A DNA stretch of 64,000 nucleotides from Egibacter sp. GTDB lineage: Bacteria > Actinomycetota > Nitriliruptoria > Euzebyales > Egibacteraceae. The DNA is taken from the NCBI GenBank assembly GCA_003553795.1, contig PWFH01000053.1:16137-80136 (forward strand). Reading direction: 5' to 3'. The notes beneath the pieces are model-generated. The model had not been told where the DNA came from. It did no database searches and saw only the letters and a list, made by a program, of their open reading frames with translations. The translations under genes and the position numbers were made by a program. This document shows, piece by piece, positions 8,633-16,247 of the stretch (the stretch's first letter is position 1; each line of letters starts with the position of its first letter).

Positions 8633-9292
8633 ATGGACCCCGCGCAGCGATCACTGCTGGGGCGCTACGCACGTCTCCTTGCCGACGCCCCGCATAACCT
8701 CCTCTCCCCTGCCGACCGCGAACGGGTGTGGGAGCGGCACATCGCGGAGGCAGCGCATGTCGCCGGACGGCTGGGGAGCCTCGGCCAGGAGCGGTGGATC
8801 GACGTCGGCACCGGTGGGGGGCTCCCGGGGCTCGTCGTGGCGGTCATGCGACCTCGCGCCGAGGTCGTGCTCCTCGACGCCACGAGGAAGAAGACCGATG
8901 CCGTCGCCCGCTTCATCGAGGCCTTGGACGTCCCGAACGCCTCGACGGTGACCGGTCGTGCCGAGGAGCTCGCGCGGCAGGCGAGCCACCGCGGGGCCTT
9001 CGACGGAGCCCTCGCACGCGCCGTGGGGTCCATCACCGTGAGCGTCGAGCTCACTCGGGGGTTCGTCCGCGACGGAGGGGCGATCGTCGTCGTGCGAGGT
9101 GAGGACGGTCCGCGCTGCGTCGACATCGTGGAGCGGTTCGCCGGCAGCCTCGGTGTCCGTGACGTCCACGCCGAGGCCGTGCCTCACGCCGCCCGGACGA
9201 CCTGGCTTGTTAGGATGCGGGCCGAGGGATCCGTCCCACGGTGGCTCCCAAGGGCCAATGGCATCCCCCGCAGCCGTCCGCTCGAGGGCTGA
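8633..9292 (+). CDS. rsmG: 16S rRNA (guanine527-N7)-methyltransferase RsmG
   Basis: 219 residues. It methylates G527 of 16S rRNA using S-adenosylmethionine; loss in other bacteria gives low-level streptomycin resistance. The SAM-binding loop is IDVGTGGGLPGLVVAV, followed by VVLLDATRKKTDAVARF and the conserved ARAVGSI segment. I chose ATG at 8633 because AGGGAAGG (8617-8624) lies eight bases upstream; GTG at 8630 is possible. The 237 bp between the Jag-type gene and this start has an open frame but no conserved protein. Confidence 0.94.
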   Translation: MDPAQRSLLGRYARLLADAPHNLLSPADRERVWERHIAEAAHVAGRLGSLGQERWIDVGTGGGLPGLVVAVMRPRAEVVLLDATRKKTDAVARFIEALDVPNASTVTGRAEELARQASHRGAFDGALARAVGSITVSVELTRGFVRDGGAIVVVRGEDGPRCVDIVERFAGSLGVRDVHAEAVPHAARTTWLVRMRAEGSVPRWLPRANGIPRSRPLEG

Positions 9293-9340
9293 GGCGCGGC
9301 GATAGGGGGCGGGCGCTGAGGCTCGGGTGCTGCGCAGCAG

Positions 9341-9356
9341 TGTTTCACGTGGAACA
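9341..9356. other. parS centromere site 1
   Basis: TGTTTCACGTGGAACA, one mismatch from the ParB target TGTTTCACGTGAAACA. It lies 85 bp before parA. ParB (10277-11173) nucleates here and spreads. Confidence 0.9.
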
Positions 9357-9375
9357 CCGGCCGAGATGCGGGGCG

Positions 9376-9391
9376 TGTTTCACGTGAAACC
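9376..9391. other. parS centromere site 2
   Basis: TGTTTCACGTGAAACC, one mismatch from the consensus at the last base. It starts 35 bp after site 1, and CCGTCCACA (9392-9400), a DnaA-box-like sequence, abuts it. Confidence 0.9.
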
Positions 9392-9425
9392 CCGTCCACA
9401 TCCGTGACGGAGGAATGAGGGCTGC

Positions 9426-10280
9426 ATGGAGAGCGATGGCTTCGTCGACTCGGGTGACACCCCTGTCGCCGGCGCGGAGGCCAAGGTCATCACGATCGCG
9501 AACCAGAAGGGCGGGGTTGGCAAGACGACGACGGCGGTGAGCCTGGCTGCTGCGCTGGCCCAACTGCCGCGGCGGGTACTGCTCATCGACCTCGATCCTC
9601 AGGGCAATGCGAGCTCCGGGGTGGGGATCCGCGCCCATGACGCGGCCCTCACCGTGTACGACATCCTGCTCGATGACGTGCCGATGGAGGATGTCGTCGA
9701 GCCGACGGCCCTGCGCAATCTCTTCCTCGTGCCCTCGAACATCGACCTCGCCGGCGCGGAGATCGAGCTCGTGAGCGCCTTCAACCGCGAGCAGAAGCTC
9801 CGTCACGCCGTGGCCTCGGTGCGCGAGGACTTCGATCTCATCATCGTCGACTGCCCACCAAGCCTTGGCCTGCTCACCGTCAATGCCCTGACTGCTGCCG
9901 ATGGCGTCCTCGTCCCGATCCAGTGCGAGTACTACGCCCTCGAGGGCCTCGGAGCCCTGCACCAGAACGCGGAGCTCATCCGGAGCAACCTCAACCCCAA
10001 CCTCGACCTCACGGGGTACGTGCTCACGATGTACGACGGCAGGACGAGGCTCAGTGACCAGGTGGTGCACGAGGTGATCGAGTACTTCGGCGATCGGGTC
10101 TTCCACACGCGGATCCCCAGGTCGGTGCGCCTTGCCGAGGCGCCCTCGTACGGTCAGCCGATCACGGTGTTCGATCCCGGGAGCCGGGGGTCGGTGGCCT
10201 ACCACCGACTCGCCCGGGAGCTCGTCGATCGACTCGACCGAGCCGAGCACGTCACGCGAGCAGGAGGGGACCCGTCATGA
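9426..10280 (+). CDS. parA: Chromosome-partitioning ATPase ParA
   Basis: 284-residue Walker-type ATPase that, with ParB-parS, segregates replicated origins. The deviant Walker A KGGVGKTT is at 28-35, Walker A' follows in LLIDLDPQGNASSG, and Walker B is IIVDCPPSLG. About 20 extra residues precede the ATPase core, as in other actinobacterial ParA. ATG start at 9426. It overlaps parB by four bases (ATGA), so the two are coupled. Confidence 0.96.
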   Translation: MESDGFVDSGDTPVAGAEAKVITIANQKGGVGKTTTAVSLAAALAQLPRRVLLIDLDPQGNASSGVGIRAHDAALTVYDILLDDVPMEDVVEPTALRNLFLVPSNIDLAGAEIELVSAFNREQKLRHAVASVREDFDLIIVDCPPSLGLLTVNALTAADGVLVPIQCEYYALEGLGALHQNAELIRSNLNPNLDLTGYVLTMYDGRTRLSDQVVHEVIEYFGDRVFHTRIPRSVRLAEAPSYGQPITVFDPGSRGSVAYHRLARELVDRLDRAEHVTRAGGDPS

Positions 10281-11173
10281 CGCGTCACGCCGGACTCGGC
10301 CGGGGCCTCGATGCCCTCATTCCGGCCGCCGCCCAAGGTCAGTCCGGACTCAAGCGGATCCGCCTGAGTCAGATCTCGAGCAATCCCCGCCAGCCGCGGG
10401 GGGACTTCGATGACGCTGCGATGGAAGAGCTCGCGAACAGCCTGCGCCAGGTCGGCATGCTCCAGCCGGTGCTCGTGCGTGCTGCGGGCGAGCACCGCTT
10501 CGAGCTCATCGCGGGAGAGCGACGGACGCGGGCTGCCCGGCTCGCGGGCCTCGACGAGATCCCTGCGATCGTCCGCGAGACCGACGACGCCTCGCTGCTG
10601 ACCGAAGCGCTGGTGGAGAACATCCACCGCACGGACCTCAACCCGCTCGAGGAGGCCGCCGCCTACCAGCAGCTGCTCGACGACTTCGGCCTGACGCACG
10701 ACCAGCTCGCAGAACGTCTCGGTCGGTCGCGACCGGCGATCACGAACGCCCTGCGGCTGCTCGCGCTGCCGCCGGAGCTGCAGCAGCGCGTGGCGACGGG
10801 CGCCTTGCGCTCCGGCCACGCGCGCGCACTGCTCGCGCTTGGGGATCCCAAGGAGCAGGAGCGCCTCGCGCAGCGCGTCGTCTCGGAGGGTCTGAGCGTG
10901 CGGGCGACCGAGGAGCTCGTCCGCACGTTCCTCGCGGAGGATGAGGAGGAAGACGACGGGGACGGGGTCCCCGCCCCCGCGCCGCCCAAGCCCCGACCGC
11001 TCGCCCACGTCGAGCGTCGGCTGAGCGACGTGCTCGCGACGAAGGTCGCGGTACAGGGCGACGCCGACCGCGGCCGGCTGCTCATCGAGTTCTCCGGCGC
11101 GGAGGATCTCGAGCGACTCCTCGGGATCCTCAGTCGCGGCACCGGGGCATCGCTCATTGACGAAGGCCTCTGA
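10277..11173 (+). CDS. parB: Chromosome-partitioning protein ParB
   Basis: 298-residue parS-binding CTPase. Beginning GLGRGLDALIP, it has the CTP-binding motif GERRTRAARLAGL (about 77-89) and the ENIHRTDLNPLEEA segment. The helix-turn-helix is LTHDQLAERLGRSRPAITNALRLL. A linker rich in Glu/Asp/Pro precedes the C-terminal dimerisation region. The two parS sites at 9341 and 9376 are its likely targets. Translationally coupled to parA. Confidence 0.96.
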   Translation: MTRHAGLGRGLDALIPAAAQGQSGLKRIRLSQISSNPRQPRGDFDDAAMEELANSLRQVGMLQPVLVRAAGEHRFELIAGERRTRAARLAGLDEIPAIVRETDDASLLTEALVENIHRTDLNPLEEAAAYQQLLDDFGLTHDQLAERLGRSRPAITNALRLLALPPELQQRVATGALRSGHARALLALGDPKEQERLAQRVVSEGLSVRATEELVRTFLAEDEEEDDGDGVPAPAPPKPRPLAHVERRLSDVLATKVAVQGDADRGRLLIEFSGAEDLERLLGILSRGTGASLIDEGL

Positions 11174-11236
11174 CCTGCGACGACGCGATGAGCGGCGTTC
11201 TCCCGGCCGTTCTGCCCGGTCCTGAGGGTCCGGCTA

Positions 11237-11250
11237 CCCCCGTTCGGGGG
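11237..11250. terminator. Terminator hairpin between convergent parB and ddl
   Basis: CCCCCG-TT-CGGGGG, a compact G+C hairpin (CGTTCG-type loop) lying between the converging ends of parB and ddl. It could stop transcription from both sides. There is no T-run, as is usual in this G+C range. Confidence 0.5.
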
Positions 11251-11253
11251 CGC

Positions 11254-12219
11254 TCAAGCGTCGAGGCCCGGTGAGGCGGCTCCGCCCCGGCGCTGCGTGA
11301 AGCCGACGAGGCGTTCGCAGAGCTCGCCGAAGGGGATGCCGGCCGCACTCGCGGCCATCGGCACGAGGGAGGTCTCCGTCATCCCCGGGCACGTGTCGAG
11401 CTCGAGGATCGAGGGGGTGCCATCGTTGCCGACGATGAGGTCGGCCCGGGCGATGTCCCGACATCCGGTGAGCTCCCACGCGGCCAAGGCGGCCTCCTCA
11501 GCCCGGGCGAGCGTTGCGTCGTCGAGCCTCGCGGGCGCGTAGAAGTCCGTAGCGCCGTAGGTGTAGCGCGCCGAGAAGTCGTAGCGCCCCACCTTCGGAT
11601 GGATCTCCACGGCGGGGAGCGGCTCGCCGTCGAGGATCGTGATCGCGATCTCCGTGCCGCTCACGAACTGCTCGACGACGACGACGTCGTGGTAGCTGAA
11701 GGCGGCGACGAGGGCCTCGTGGAGGCCGCCGGGCGAGTCGACGAAGCGCACGCCCATGCAGGCTCCGCCCTGGGACGGCTTGACGACCAGCGGTCCTGCG
11801 AGTCGCTGCCCGAAGGCCTCGAGCGCGGCGGCGCCGCCGAGATCGCGGATCGCGTCCGAGGCGATCGTGACCCATGCCGGCGTGGGCACGTCCGCGCGGG
11901 CGCACATGCCCTTGAAGATCGCCTTGTCCCACGCGAGCGCGGAGGCGGTCGCACCAGGCCCGGTGTAGGGCACGTCGAGCAGCTCGAGGAGCGCCTGGAC
12001 GGTGCCGTCCTCGCCGGCGCGTCCGTGCAGCGCGAGCACGACGGCGTCGAGGTCGCCCTGCCGCAGCCGTGGGACGAGCCCGCTGTCGAGATCGAGCTCG
12101 GCGACGTCGTAGCCCCGCGAGGACAGCGCCTCGGCGACTCGCCGACCCGACCTCAAGCTCACCTCACGCTCGAGGCTGAGGCCACCGGCCAGCACCGCGA
12201 CATGGTGGGAACCCATCAT
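11254..12219 (-). CDS. D-alanine--D-alanine ligase family protein
   Basis: 321-residue ATP-grasp enzyme that would make D-Ala-D-Ala for peptidoglycan. Family landmarks: AVLAGGLSLEREVSLRSG near the N-terminus, LHGRAGEDGTVQALLE, the ATP-binding segment LVVKPSQGGACMGVRFV, VEQFVSGTEI and ELDTCPGMTETSLVP. Two usual positions differ: the common ENTxPG segment reads ELDTCPG, replacing a metal-ligand Asn by Asp, and the usual KPSxxGSS loop reads KPSQGGAC. It is therefore a divergent Ddl and substrate choice could differ. ATG start at 12217-12219, overlapping the aminotransferase stop by one base. Confidence 0.85.
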   Translation of the reverse strand: MMGSHHVAVLAGGLSLEREVSLRSGRRVAEALSSRGYDVAELDLDSGLVPRLRQGDLDAVVLALHGRAGEDGTVQALLELLDVPYTGPGATASALAWDKAIFKGMCARADVPTPAWVTIASDAIRDLGGAAALEAFGQRLAGPLVVKPSQGGACMGVRFVDSPGGLHEALVAAFSYHDVVVVEQFVSGTEIAITILDGEPLPAVEIHPKVGRYDFSARYTYGATDFYAPARLDDATLARAEEAALAAWELTGCRDIARADLIVGNDGTPSILELDTCPGMTETSLVPMAASAAGIPFGELCERLVGFTQRRGGAASPGLDA

Positions 12220-13460
12220 CAGCCTCCGTAGATCGCGGATCGCAGCTCGAGCTCGGTGCGCAGGACCTCGCCGAGGCGTCGCACGCCCTCCCTGATCCGG
12301 TCGGGAGGTGGGTAGCAGAAGGAGAGTCGCGCATGGTGTTGGCCGCCGCCGTCGGCGTAGAAGGCGCCCCCGGGGACGTAGGCCACGCGCGCGTTGAGGG
12401 CCTTGGCGAGCAGCTCACGTGCGTCGACGCCGTCGGGGAGTGCGAGCCAGACGAAGAACCCCCCGGTGGGGACCGTCCACGTCGCCTCGGCAGGCATCTC
12501 CGCGCTGAGCTCGGCGAGCATCGCGTCGCACCGCTCGCGGTAGAGCTCGCGGAAGGTCGCGATCTGCTCCTGCCAGGCCTGCGTGCGCAACCAGCGCTCG
12601 GCGACGAGCTGCGTGAGGTTGGACTGGCAGAGGTCGGCACCCTCCTTGAGCAGGACGAGCTTGTCACGGATCGGCCCTGCGGCGGCGACCCACCCCACCC
12701 GGATGCCCGAGGAGAAGACCTTCGAGAGCGTCCCGATGTAGATCGTCCGCTCCGGCGCGAGCTCGCGGAACGACGTCCGGAGCTCGGCCTTGAAGTCGAG
12801 GAGGCCGTAGGGGTTGTCCTCGATGATGAGGAGGTCCTCGGACTCGCAGAGCGCGGCGATCTCCTCGCGGCGCGCCACCGACAGGGAGCAGCCCGCAGGG
12901 TTCTGGTGATTGGGCACGGTGTAGAGGAACTTCGCCCGCCGACCCTCGCTGCGCAGCCGCTCGAGGTGCTCACCGAGTCGCGCGGGGATGAGGCCGTCCT
13001 CGTCCATGTCGACGTGGCGGATCTCGGCCTCGTAGGCGGAGAACGCTCCGATGGCGCCGACGTAGGAGGGGCCCTCGGCGAGCACGACGTCGCCAGGGTC
13101 GAGGAAGAGCTTGCCGAGGAGGTCGAGGCCCTGCTGTCCCCCCGTTGTCACGACGAGGTCGTCGGCGTGGCCGCTGATCCCCTCCGCCGCCATGACCTCG
13201 ACGAGCTGCTCGCGCAGCCCGTCGTGGCCCTGTCCGCCGCCGTACTGCAGCGCGACGTTGCCATCCTCGGCGATGACCCGCCGGGTGACCTCGGCGACGG
13301 CGTCATGGTCGAGTGCTCCGACGTAGGGCATCCCTCCTGCGAGGGAGACGACCTCGGGACGGTTGGCGACGGCGAAGAGGGCGCGGATCTCCGAGGCCGT
13401 CATGCCCTGAGTGCGGGTGGCGTACCGCGAGATGTACGGGTCGAGGCGGATCTCGCTCAA
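12219..13460 (-). CDS. PLP-dependent class I aminotransferase (2-aminoadipate/LysN-like)
   Basis: 413 residues, fold-type I. Key parts: SLAGGMPY near the N-terminus, GGQQGLDLLGKLFLDPGD, the segment YTVPNHQNPAGCSLS with the cofactor-contacting Asn and Pro, EDNPYGLL, and the Schiff-base lysine in IGTLSKVFSSGIRVGWV. The pattern fits LysN/KAT II-like or MocR-type aminotransferases acting on 2-aminoadipate or aromatic/branched amino acids; the substrate is not decided by sequence. I prefer the TTG start at 13458-13460, since GGGAG lies six bases upstream and homologous sequence begins just after; an upstream in-frame start at 13538 would add unconserved residues. Coupled to ddl by a one-base overlap. 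Confidence 0.85.
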   Translation of the reverse strand: MSEIRLDPYISRYATRTQGMTASEIRALFAVANRPEVVSLAGGMPYVGALDHDAVAEVTRRVIAEDGNVALQYGGGQGHDGLREQLVEVMAAEGISGHADDLVVTTGGQQGLDLLGKLFLDPGDVVLAEGPSYVGAIGAFSAYEAEIRHVDMDEDGLIPARLGEHLERLRSEGRRAKFLYTVPNHQNPAGCSLSVARREEIAALCESEDLLIIEDNPYGLLDFKAELRTSFRELAPERTIYIGTLSKVFSSGIRVGWVAAAGPIRDKLVLLKEGADLCQSNLTQLVAERWLRTQAWQEQIATFRELYRERCDAMLAELSAEMPAEATWTVPTGGFFVWLALPDGVDARELLAKALNARVAYVPGGAFYADGGGQHHARLSFCYPPPDRIREGVRRLGEVLRTELELRSAIYGG

Positions 13461-13596
13461 CGGTGACTCCCAGGTCGGTCGCGATCGCCCGAGGGTACAC
13501 GCGCTGAGGGCTCGTGCCCCGCCCGACGGGGCAGCCACCTCCTACACTGGCCCGACACGCCCCGCCGACCCGTGCGGCCACACCAGGAGGTCACCG

Positions 13597-13764
13597 ATGG
13601 TCACGGCATCGACGGCCACCGACGCCTCGACGCTCGGCCCCCATCCCGTGCGGCGCGCGCTCCTCGCGCTGCTCCTCGGGGCGGCCCTCGGCCTCCTCGC
13701 CGCGCTCCTGCGGCCGCGGCCCGCCCCCGACCTCCGCCCCGCCGAGGAGCCCGGTCCGGTGTGA
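13597..13764 (+). CDS. Small single-span membrane protein
   Basis: 55 residues with a perfect AGGAGG (13585-13590) six bases before ATG. One hydrophobic helix (about 22-41, ALLALLLGAALGLLAALL) lies between a Thr/Ser-rich N-terminus and a Pro/Glu-rich C-terminus. No family recognised. The strong ribosome site and clean membrane helix support a real gene; the adjacent TACACT (13544-13549) is a possible -10. Function unknown. Confidence 0.6.
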   Translation: MVTASTATDASTLGPHPVRRALLALLLGAALGLLAALLRPRPAPDLRPAEEPGPV

Positions 13765-13804
13765 CGCCCGGCTCGAGCATCGCGCCCCCGATCTGCGAGC
13801 GTCG

Positions 13805-14485
13805 ATGAGCCCGATGGTCCCCCGTCCGCGCCCCCTCACCCCCGAGGAGCTGCCCGAGCCTTGTCGCTCGTGCACCTACTGGGAGCTCGCAGACGGCACC
13901 CGCGGACCGGACGTGGCCGCGGTCGATGCCGAGGCGGCGCGTCGCGCGAAGGCCGACTGGTGGCAGGCCGCCTCCCGGCGGTGGCATCCCATCGCCCTCG
14001 GCGTCGGGGAGGAGCGGCTCGTCGCCTGGGCGCTCCTCGGCCCCCCGGGCGCCTTCCCCCGGGCGCTGGCGTTCGGCGTCAGCGCATCCGATGCCGCCGT
14101 GCTCGCCCAGCTCTGGCTCGCCGACGACGATGACGTCGAGGCCGCCGGAGCACTCGTCCGAGCCGCGGCCCTGCGCGCGGCCACCTGGCACCTGCGAGCC
14201 CTCGAGGCGGTCGTGGCGCACGGCCGCGCCGAGTCCTGCCATCCCCGCCTGGCCCTGCTCGCCTCGCTCGGCTTCCGTCCCGTCCGCCTCGGCGTGCGTC
14301 GCACGGTCCTGCGCCTCGACCTCCGACAGATGCCGGGAGTGCGCGAGCGGGTGCTCGGTGCGCTGCGGGAGACCGCACGGAGGGTCGCCCGCCCCGGTGA
14401 GGCGCCCACGTGGCCTACGTCGCCGACGGCGCCGCCTGCGGACCCTTGGCCTCGGCGCGGAGGAACTGCTGGAGCGCGCGGGTGA
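13805..14485 (+). CDS. GNAT-fold acetyltransferase-like protein
   Basis: 226 residues. It starts with a Cys pair motif CRSCTYWEL, followed by a fold with strands such as RLVAWALLGPPGAFPRALAFG and a C-terminal LASLGFRPVR reminiscent of GNAT enzymes. Genes of this type (CxxCxxWE start) sit beside parB, trxA and the CwlM-like gene in other Actinomycetota. Substrate unknown, and the acetyl-CoA loop is not obvious. Start chosen at ATG 13805; a second ATG is at 13814. Its 3' end overlaps the convergent amidase-like gene by 71 bp. Confidence 0.7.
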   Translation: MSPMVPRPRPLTPEELPEPCRSCTYWELADGTRGPDVAAVDAEAARRAKADWWQAASRRWHPIALGVGEERLVAWALLGPPGAFPRALAFGVSASDAAVLAQLWLADDDDVEAAGALVRAAALRAATWHLRALEAVVAHGRAESCHPRLALLASLGFRPVRLGVRRTVLRLDLRQMPGVRERVLGALRETARRVARPGEAPTWPTSPTAPPADPWPRRGGTAGARG

Positions 14486-15539
14486 GCGCTCCAGCGATGC
14501 GGTCCTGCTCGGCCGTGTCGACGAGGCGGGCGGCGTCCTCGGGGGCGGTGACGAATCCCGGTTCGATGACGACGAAGGGCATCCGCGTCTCCCGCAGGAT
14601 CGTCCACGTGCGGGGATGACTGCGACAGTCCGGACCGAAGCCCTCCTCGAGCAGCGCGCGCTGGGCGAGGCGGGCGATCTGGAGCCCCGCGTCGGACACC
14701 ATTCGTTCGGACCCGAAGTAGTAGCTCGCCGCGCCGCGGGCGACGGGGTTGTCGTGGGCGTTGACGCTGATGGAGAGCCCGACGTCGACCGCGAGCTCGT
14801 TGGCGAGTCGTGCGCGCTGGCGAGGCGTCGGCGTCGTCCGCGGTCCGCGGGTGAGCGTGACCTGCGCGCCGAGCGCGGAGAGCTGCGCGCCGGTGCGGTG
14901 GGCGATCGCCCAGGTGAGCTCGTGCGCTGGCGCGCTGCGGCTGTGCGGGGCCTCAGCGTCGGGACCGAGCGCGGGATCGACCGCGATCCGCGCGCCGGAG
15001 AGGCCACGGGCGGCGAGCCGGCGCAGTGCCTCGCGCTGGCGCAGCTGCGCGGCGAGCCCGGGGGCATGGTGGTCGCGATGGAGCCGGCGCAGCGCCTGGA
15101 CGGTCACCGGGCCGGCGAGCCCGTCGACGGCGATGCCGATGTTGCGCTGGAGCTCCTCGACCGCGCCTCGCGTCAGTGGGCCGAAGAGGCCGTCCTCGGG
15201 ACCGGCGTCGAAGCCGAGCTGGTTGAGTCGCTGCTGGAGGTCGAGGACGTCGTCGCCGCGCATGAGCACCGCCGAGTGCCACAGGAGACGGTCGCCGAGG
15301 CTGAATCCGGCCTCGACGAGCGCGCGCCAGGTCTCGGGCCCGACGATGCCGTCGGCGGGGAGACCGCGACGCCGCTGGAAGTCGCGGACCGCGGTGTCGG
15401 TCTCGGGCCCGAAGGTGCCGTCGACGGTGAGCTCGGCGTGCCCGGCATGGGCCAGCCGGCGCTGGATGTCGCGCACGGCGGCACCACGCGCGCCCTGGGC
15501 GAGCAGCGGAGCGTTCGGGTTCGAGGGTGGGGGTGTCAC
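14415..15539 (-). CDS. CwlM-like protein: two PG-binding domains plus amidase_3 fold lacking zinc ligands
   Basis: 374 residues. Two peptidoglycan-binding repeats lie at about 15-75 (VRDIQRRLAHAG ... FGPETDTAVRDFQ) and 93-155 (LDLQQRLNQLGF ... FGPLTRGAVEELQ). An amidase_3 fold follows from about 178. In active N-acetylmuramoyl-L-alanine amidases the first zinc His is in DxGHGG and the second in SIHxN. Here these read DPALGPD and SISVNAHDN, so by alignment His is replaced by Leu and Asn. The Glu of HELTWAIA and the late Glu of VIEPGFVT remain. Mycobacterial CwlM has the same architecture and neighbours (trxC, trxB2) and activates MurA when phosphorylated by PknB. A regulatory, non-hydrolytic role is my inference. 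No signal peptide, consistent with a cytoplasmic location. Confidence 0.85.
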   Translation of the reverse strand: MTPPPSNPNAPLLAQGARGAAVRDIQRRLAHAGHAELTVDGTFGPETDTAVRDFQRRRGLPADGIVGPETWRALVEAGFSLGDRLLWHSAVLMRGDDVLDLQQRLNQLGFDAGPEDGLFGPLTRGAVEELQRNIGIAVDGLAGPVTVQALRRLHRDHHAPGLAAQLRQREALRRLAARGLSGARIAVDPALGPDAEAPHSRSAPAHELTWAIAHRTGAQLSALGAQVTLTRGPRTTPTPRQRARLANELAVDVGLSISVNAHDNPVARGAASYYFGSERMVSDAGLQIARLAQRALLEEGFGPDCRSHPRTWTILRETRMPFVVIEPGFVTAPEDAARLVDTAEQDRIAGALTRALQQFLRAEAKGPQAAPSAT

Positions 15540-15593
15540 GCGCGGGAGTCTACCGGGGCTCCCGCCACGCCAACCTGCTCGATGGGCCCGGCC

Positions 15594-15920
15594 TCAGCCG
15601 ACGACGCGCTCCACCTCGGAGAGGATCTGGCCCTTGCCGCGGGCGCCGACGATGCGCTTGGCCTCCCCGCCGTCCTTGAAGAGCATGAGCGTCGGGATCG
15701 ACATGACCTGGTACTTGCGGGCCACGTTGGGGTTCTCGTCGACGTTGAGCTTCATGACCTTGAGCTCGCCGGCCTTCTCCCCCGCGATCTCGTCGACGAT
15801 CGGGCTCACCATGCGGCACGGACCGCACCACTCCGCCCAGAAGTCGATGAGGACGGGCTTGTCAGCTCCGAGGACCTCACGGTCCCAGTCGCGGTCGGTC
15901 ACGGGCGTGGCCTTGCTCAT
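15594..15920 (-). CDS. trxA: Thioredoxin
   Basis: 108-residue dithiol oxidoreductase with the active site WCGPC inside VLIDFWAEWCGPCRMVSP, cis-Pro in MSIPTLMLFKDG and standard length. It is reduced by the thioredoxin reductase encoded at 16248-17183. ATG start at 15918-15920 with GGAGG six bases upstream. It follows trxB across a 327-bp gap with a hairpin, so trxA may have its own promoter. Confidence 0.96.
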   Translation of the reverse strand: MSKATPVTDRDWDREVLGADKPVLIDFWAEWCGPCRMVSPIVDEIAGEKAGELKVMKLNVDENPNVARKYQVMSIPTLMLFKDGGEAKRIVGARGKGQILSEVERVVG

Positions 15921-16247
15921 CTCGAACCTCCATCGTCGGCGACGCTGCGGCCAACAGCCCCGTGCTCCGGGGTATTCCCCCTGGAGCGCGGCCCGGGGTG
16001 CCGTCCCACCCCGACCGGCCCCCGAGACGCGGTGAGGGGCGCCTGAGCGCCCCTCACCGGGTGGTCCACATGACGGGGGGACATGCGCACCACAGCGTGC
16101 CGCGCGTTCCCCGCGCGGCGTTGCCACTACTGTACGACGGATATCTCGACCGGCCAAACGACTTGGCCAGCGTGCGCGCGCACCGCCCGGTGCGGTGCCG
16201 CGCCGTGCGGTCCCGGCGGGTCGGCCGCGAGCCGAGCCCCTGGGGAC
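15921..16247. other. trxB-trxA intergenic region
   Basis: 327 bp with no convincing gene. It holds the long perfect hairpin at 16031-16058 and a smaller one, GGCCAA/TTGGCC, around 16153-16168. The A/T-richer stretch near 16125-16155 (GATATC) is a plausible place for the trxA promoter, but I cannot assign -35/-10 boxes with confidence. Confidence 0.5.
16031..16058. terminator. Long hairpin downstream of trxB
   Basis: Perfect 12-bp stem GGTGAGGGGCGC/GCGCCCCTCACC with a CTGA loop. It lies 190 bp past the trxB stop and 110 bp before trxA. It is the strongest hairpin in this part of the window and probably ends the trxB transcript, although no T-run follows. Confidence 0.55.

Noticed and set aside
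16083..16247. Small plus-strand frame with several Cys residues between trxA and trxB
   Set aside because: No ribosome site, no conserved pattern, and it continues as an antisense shadow of trxB.
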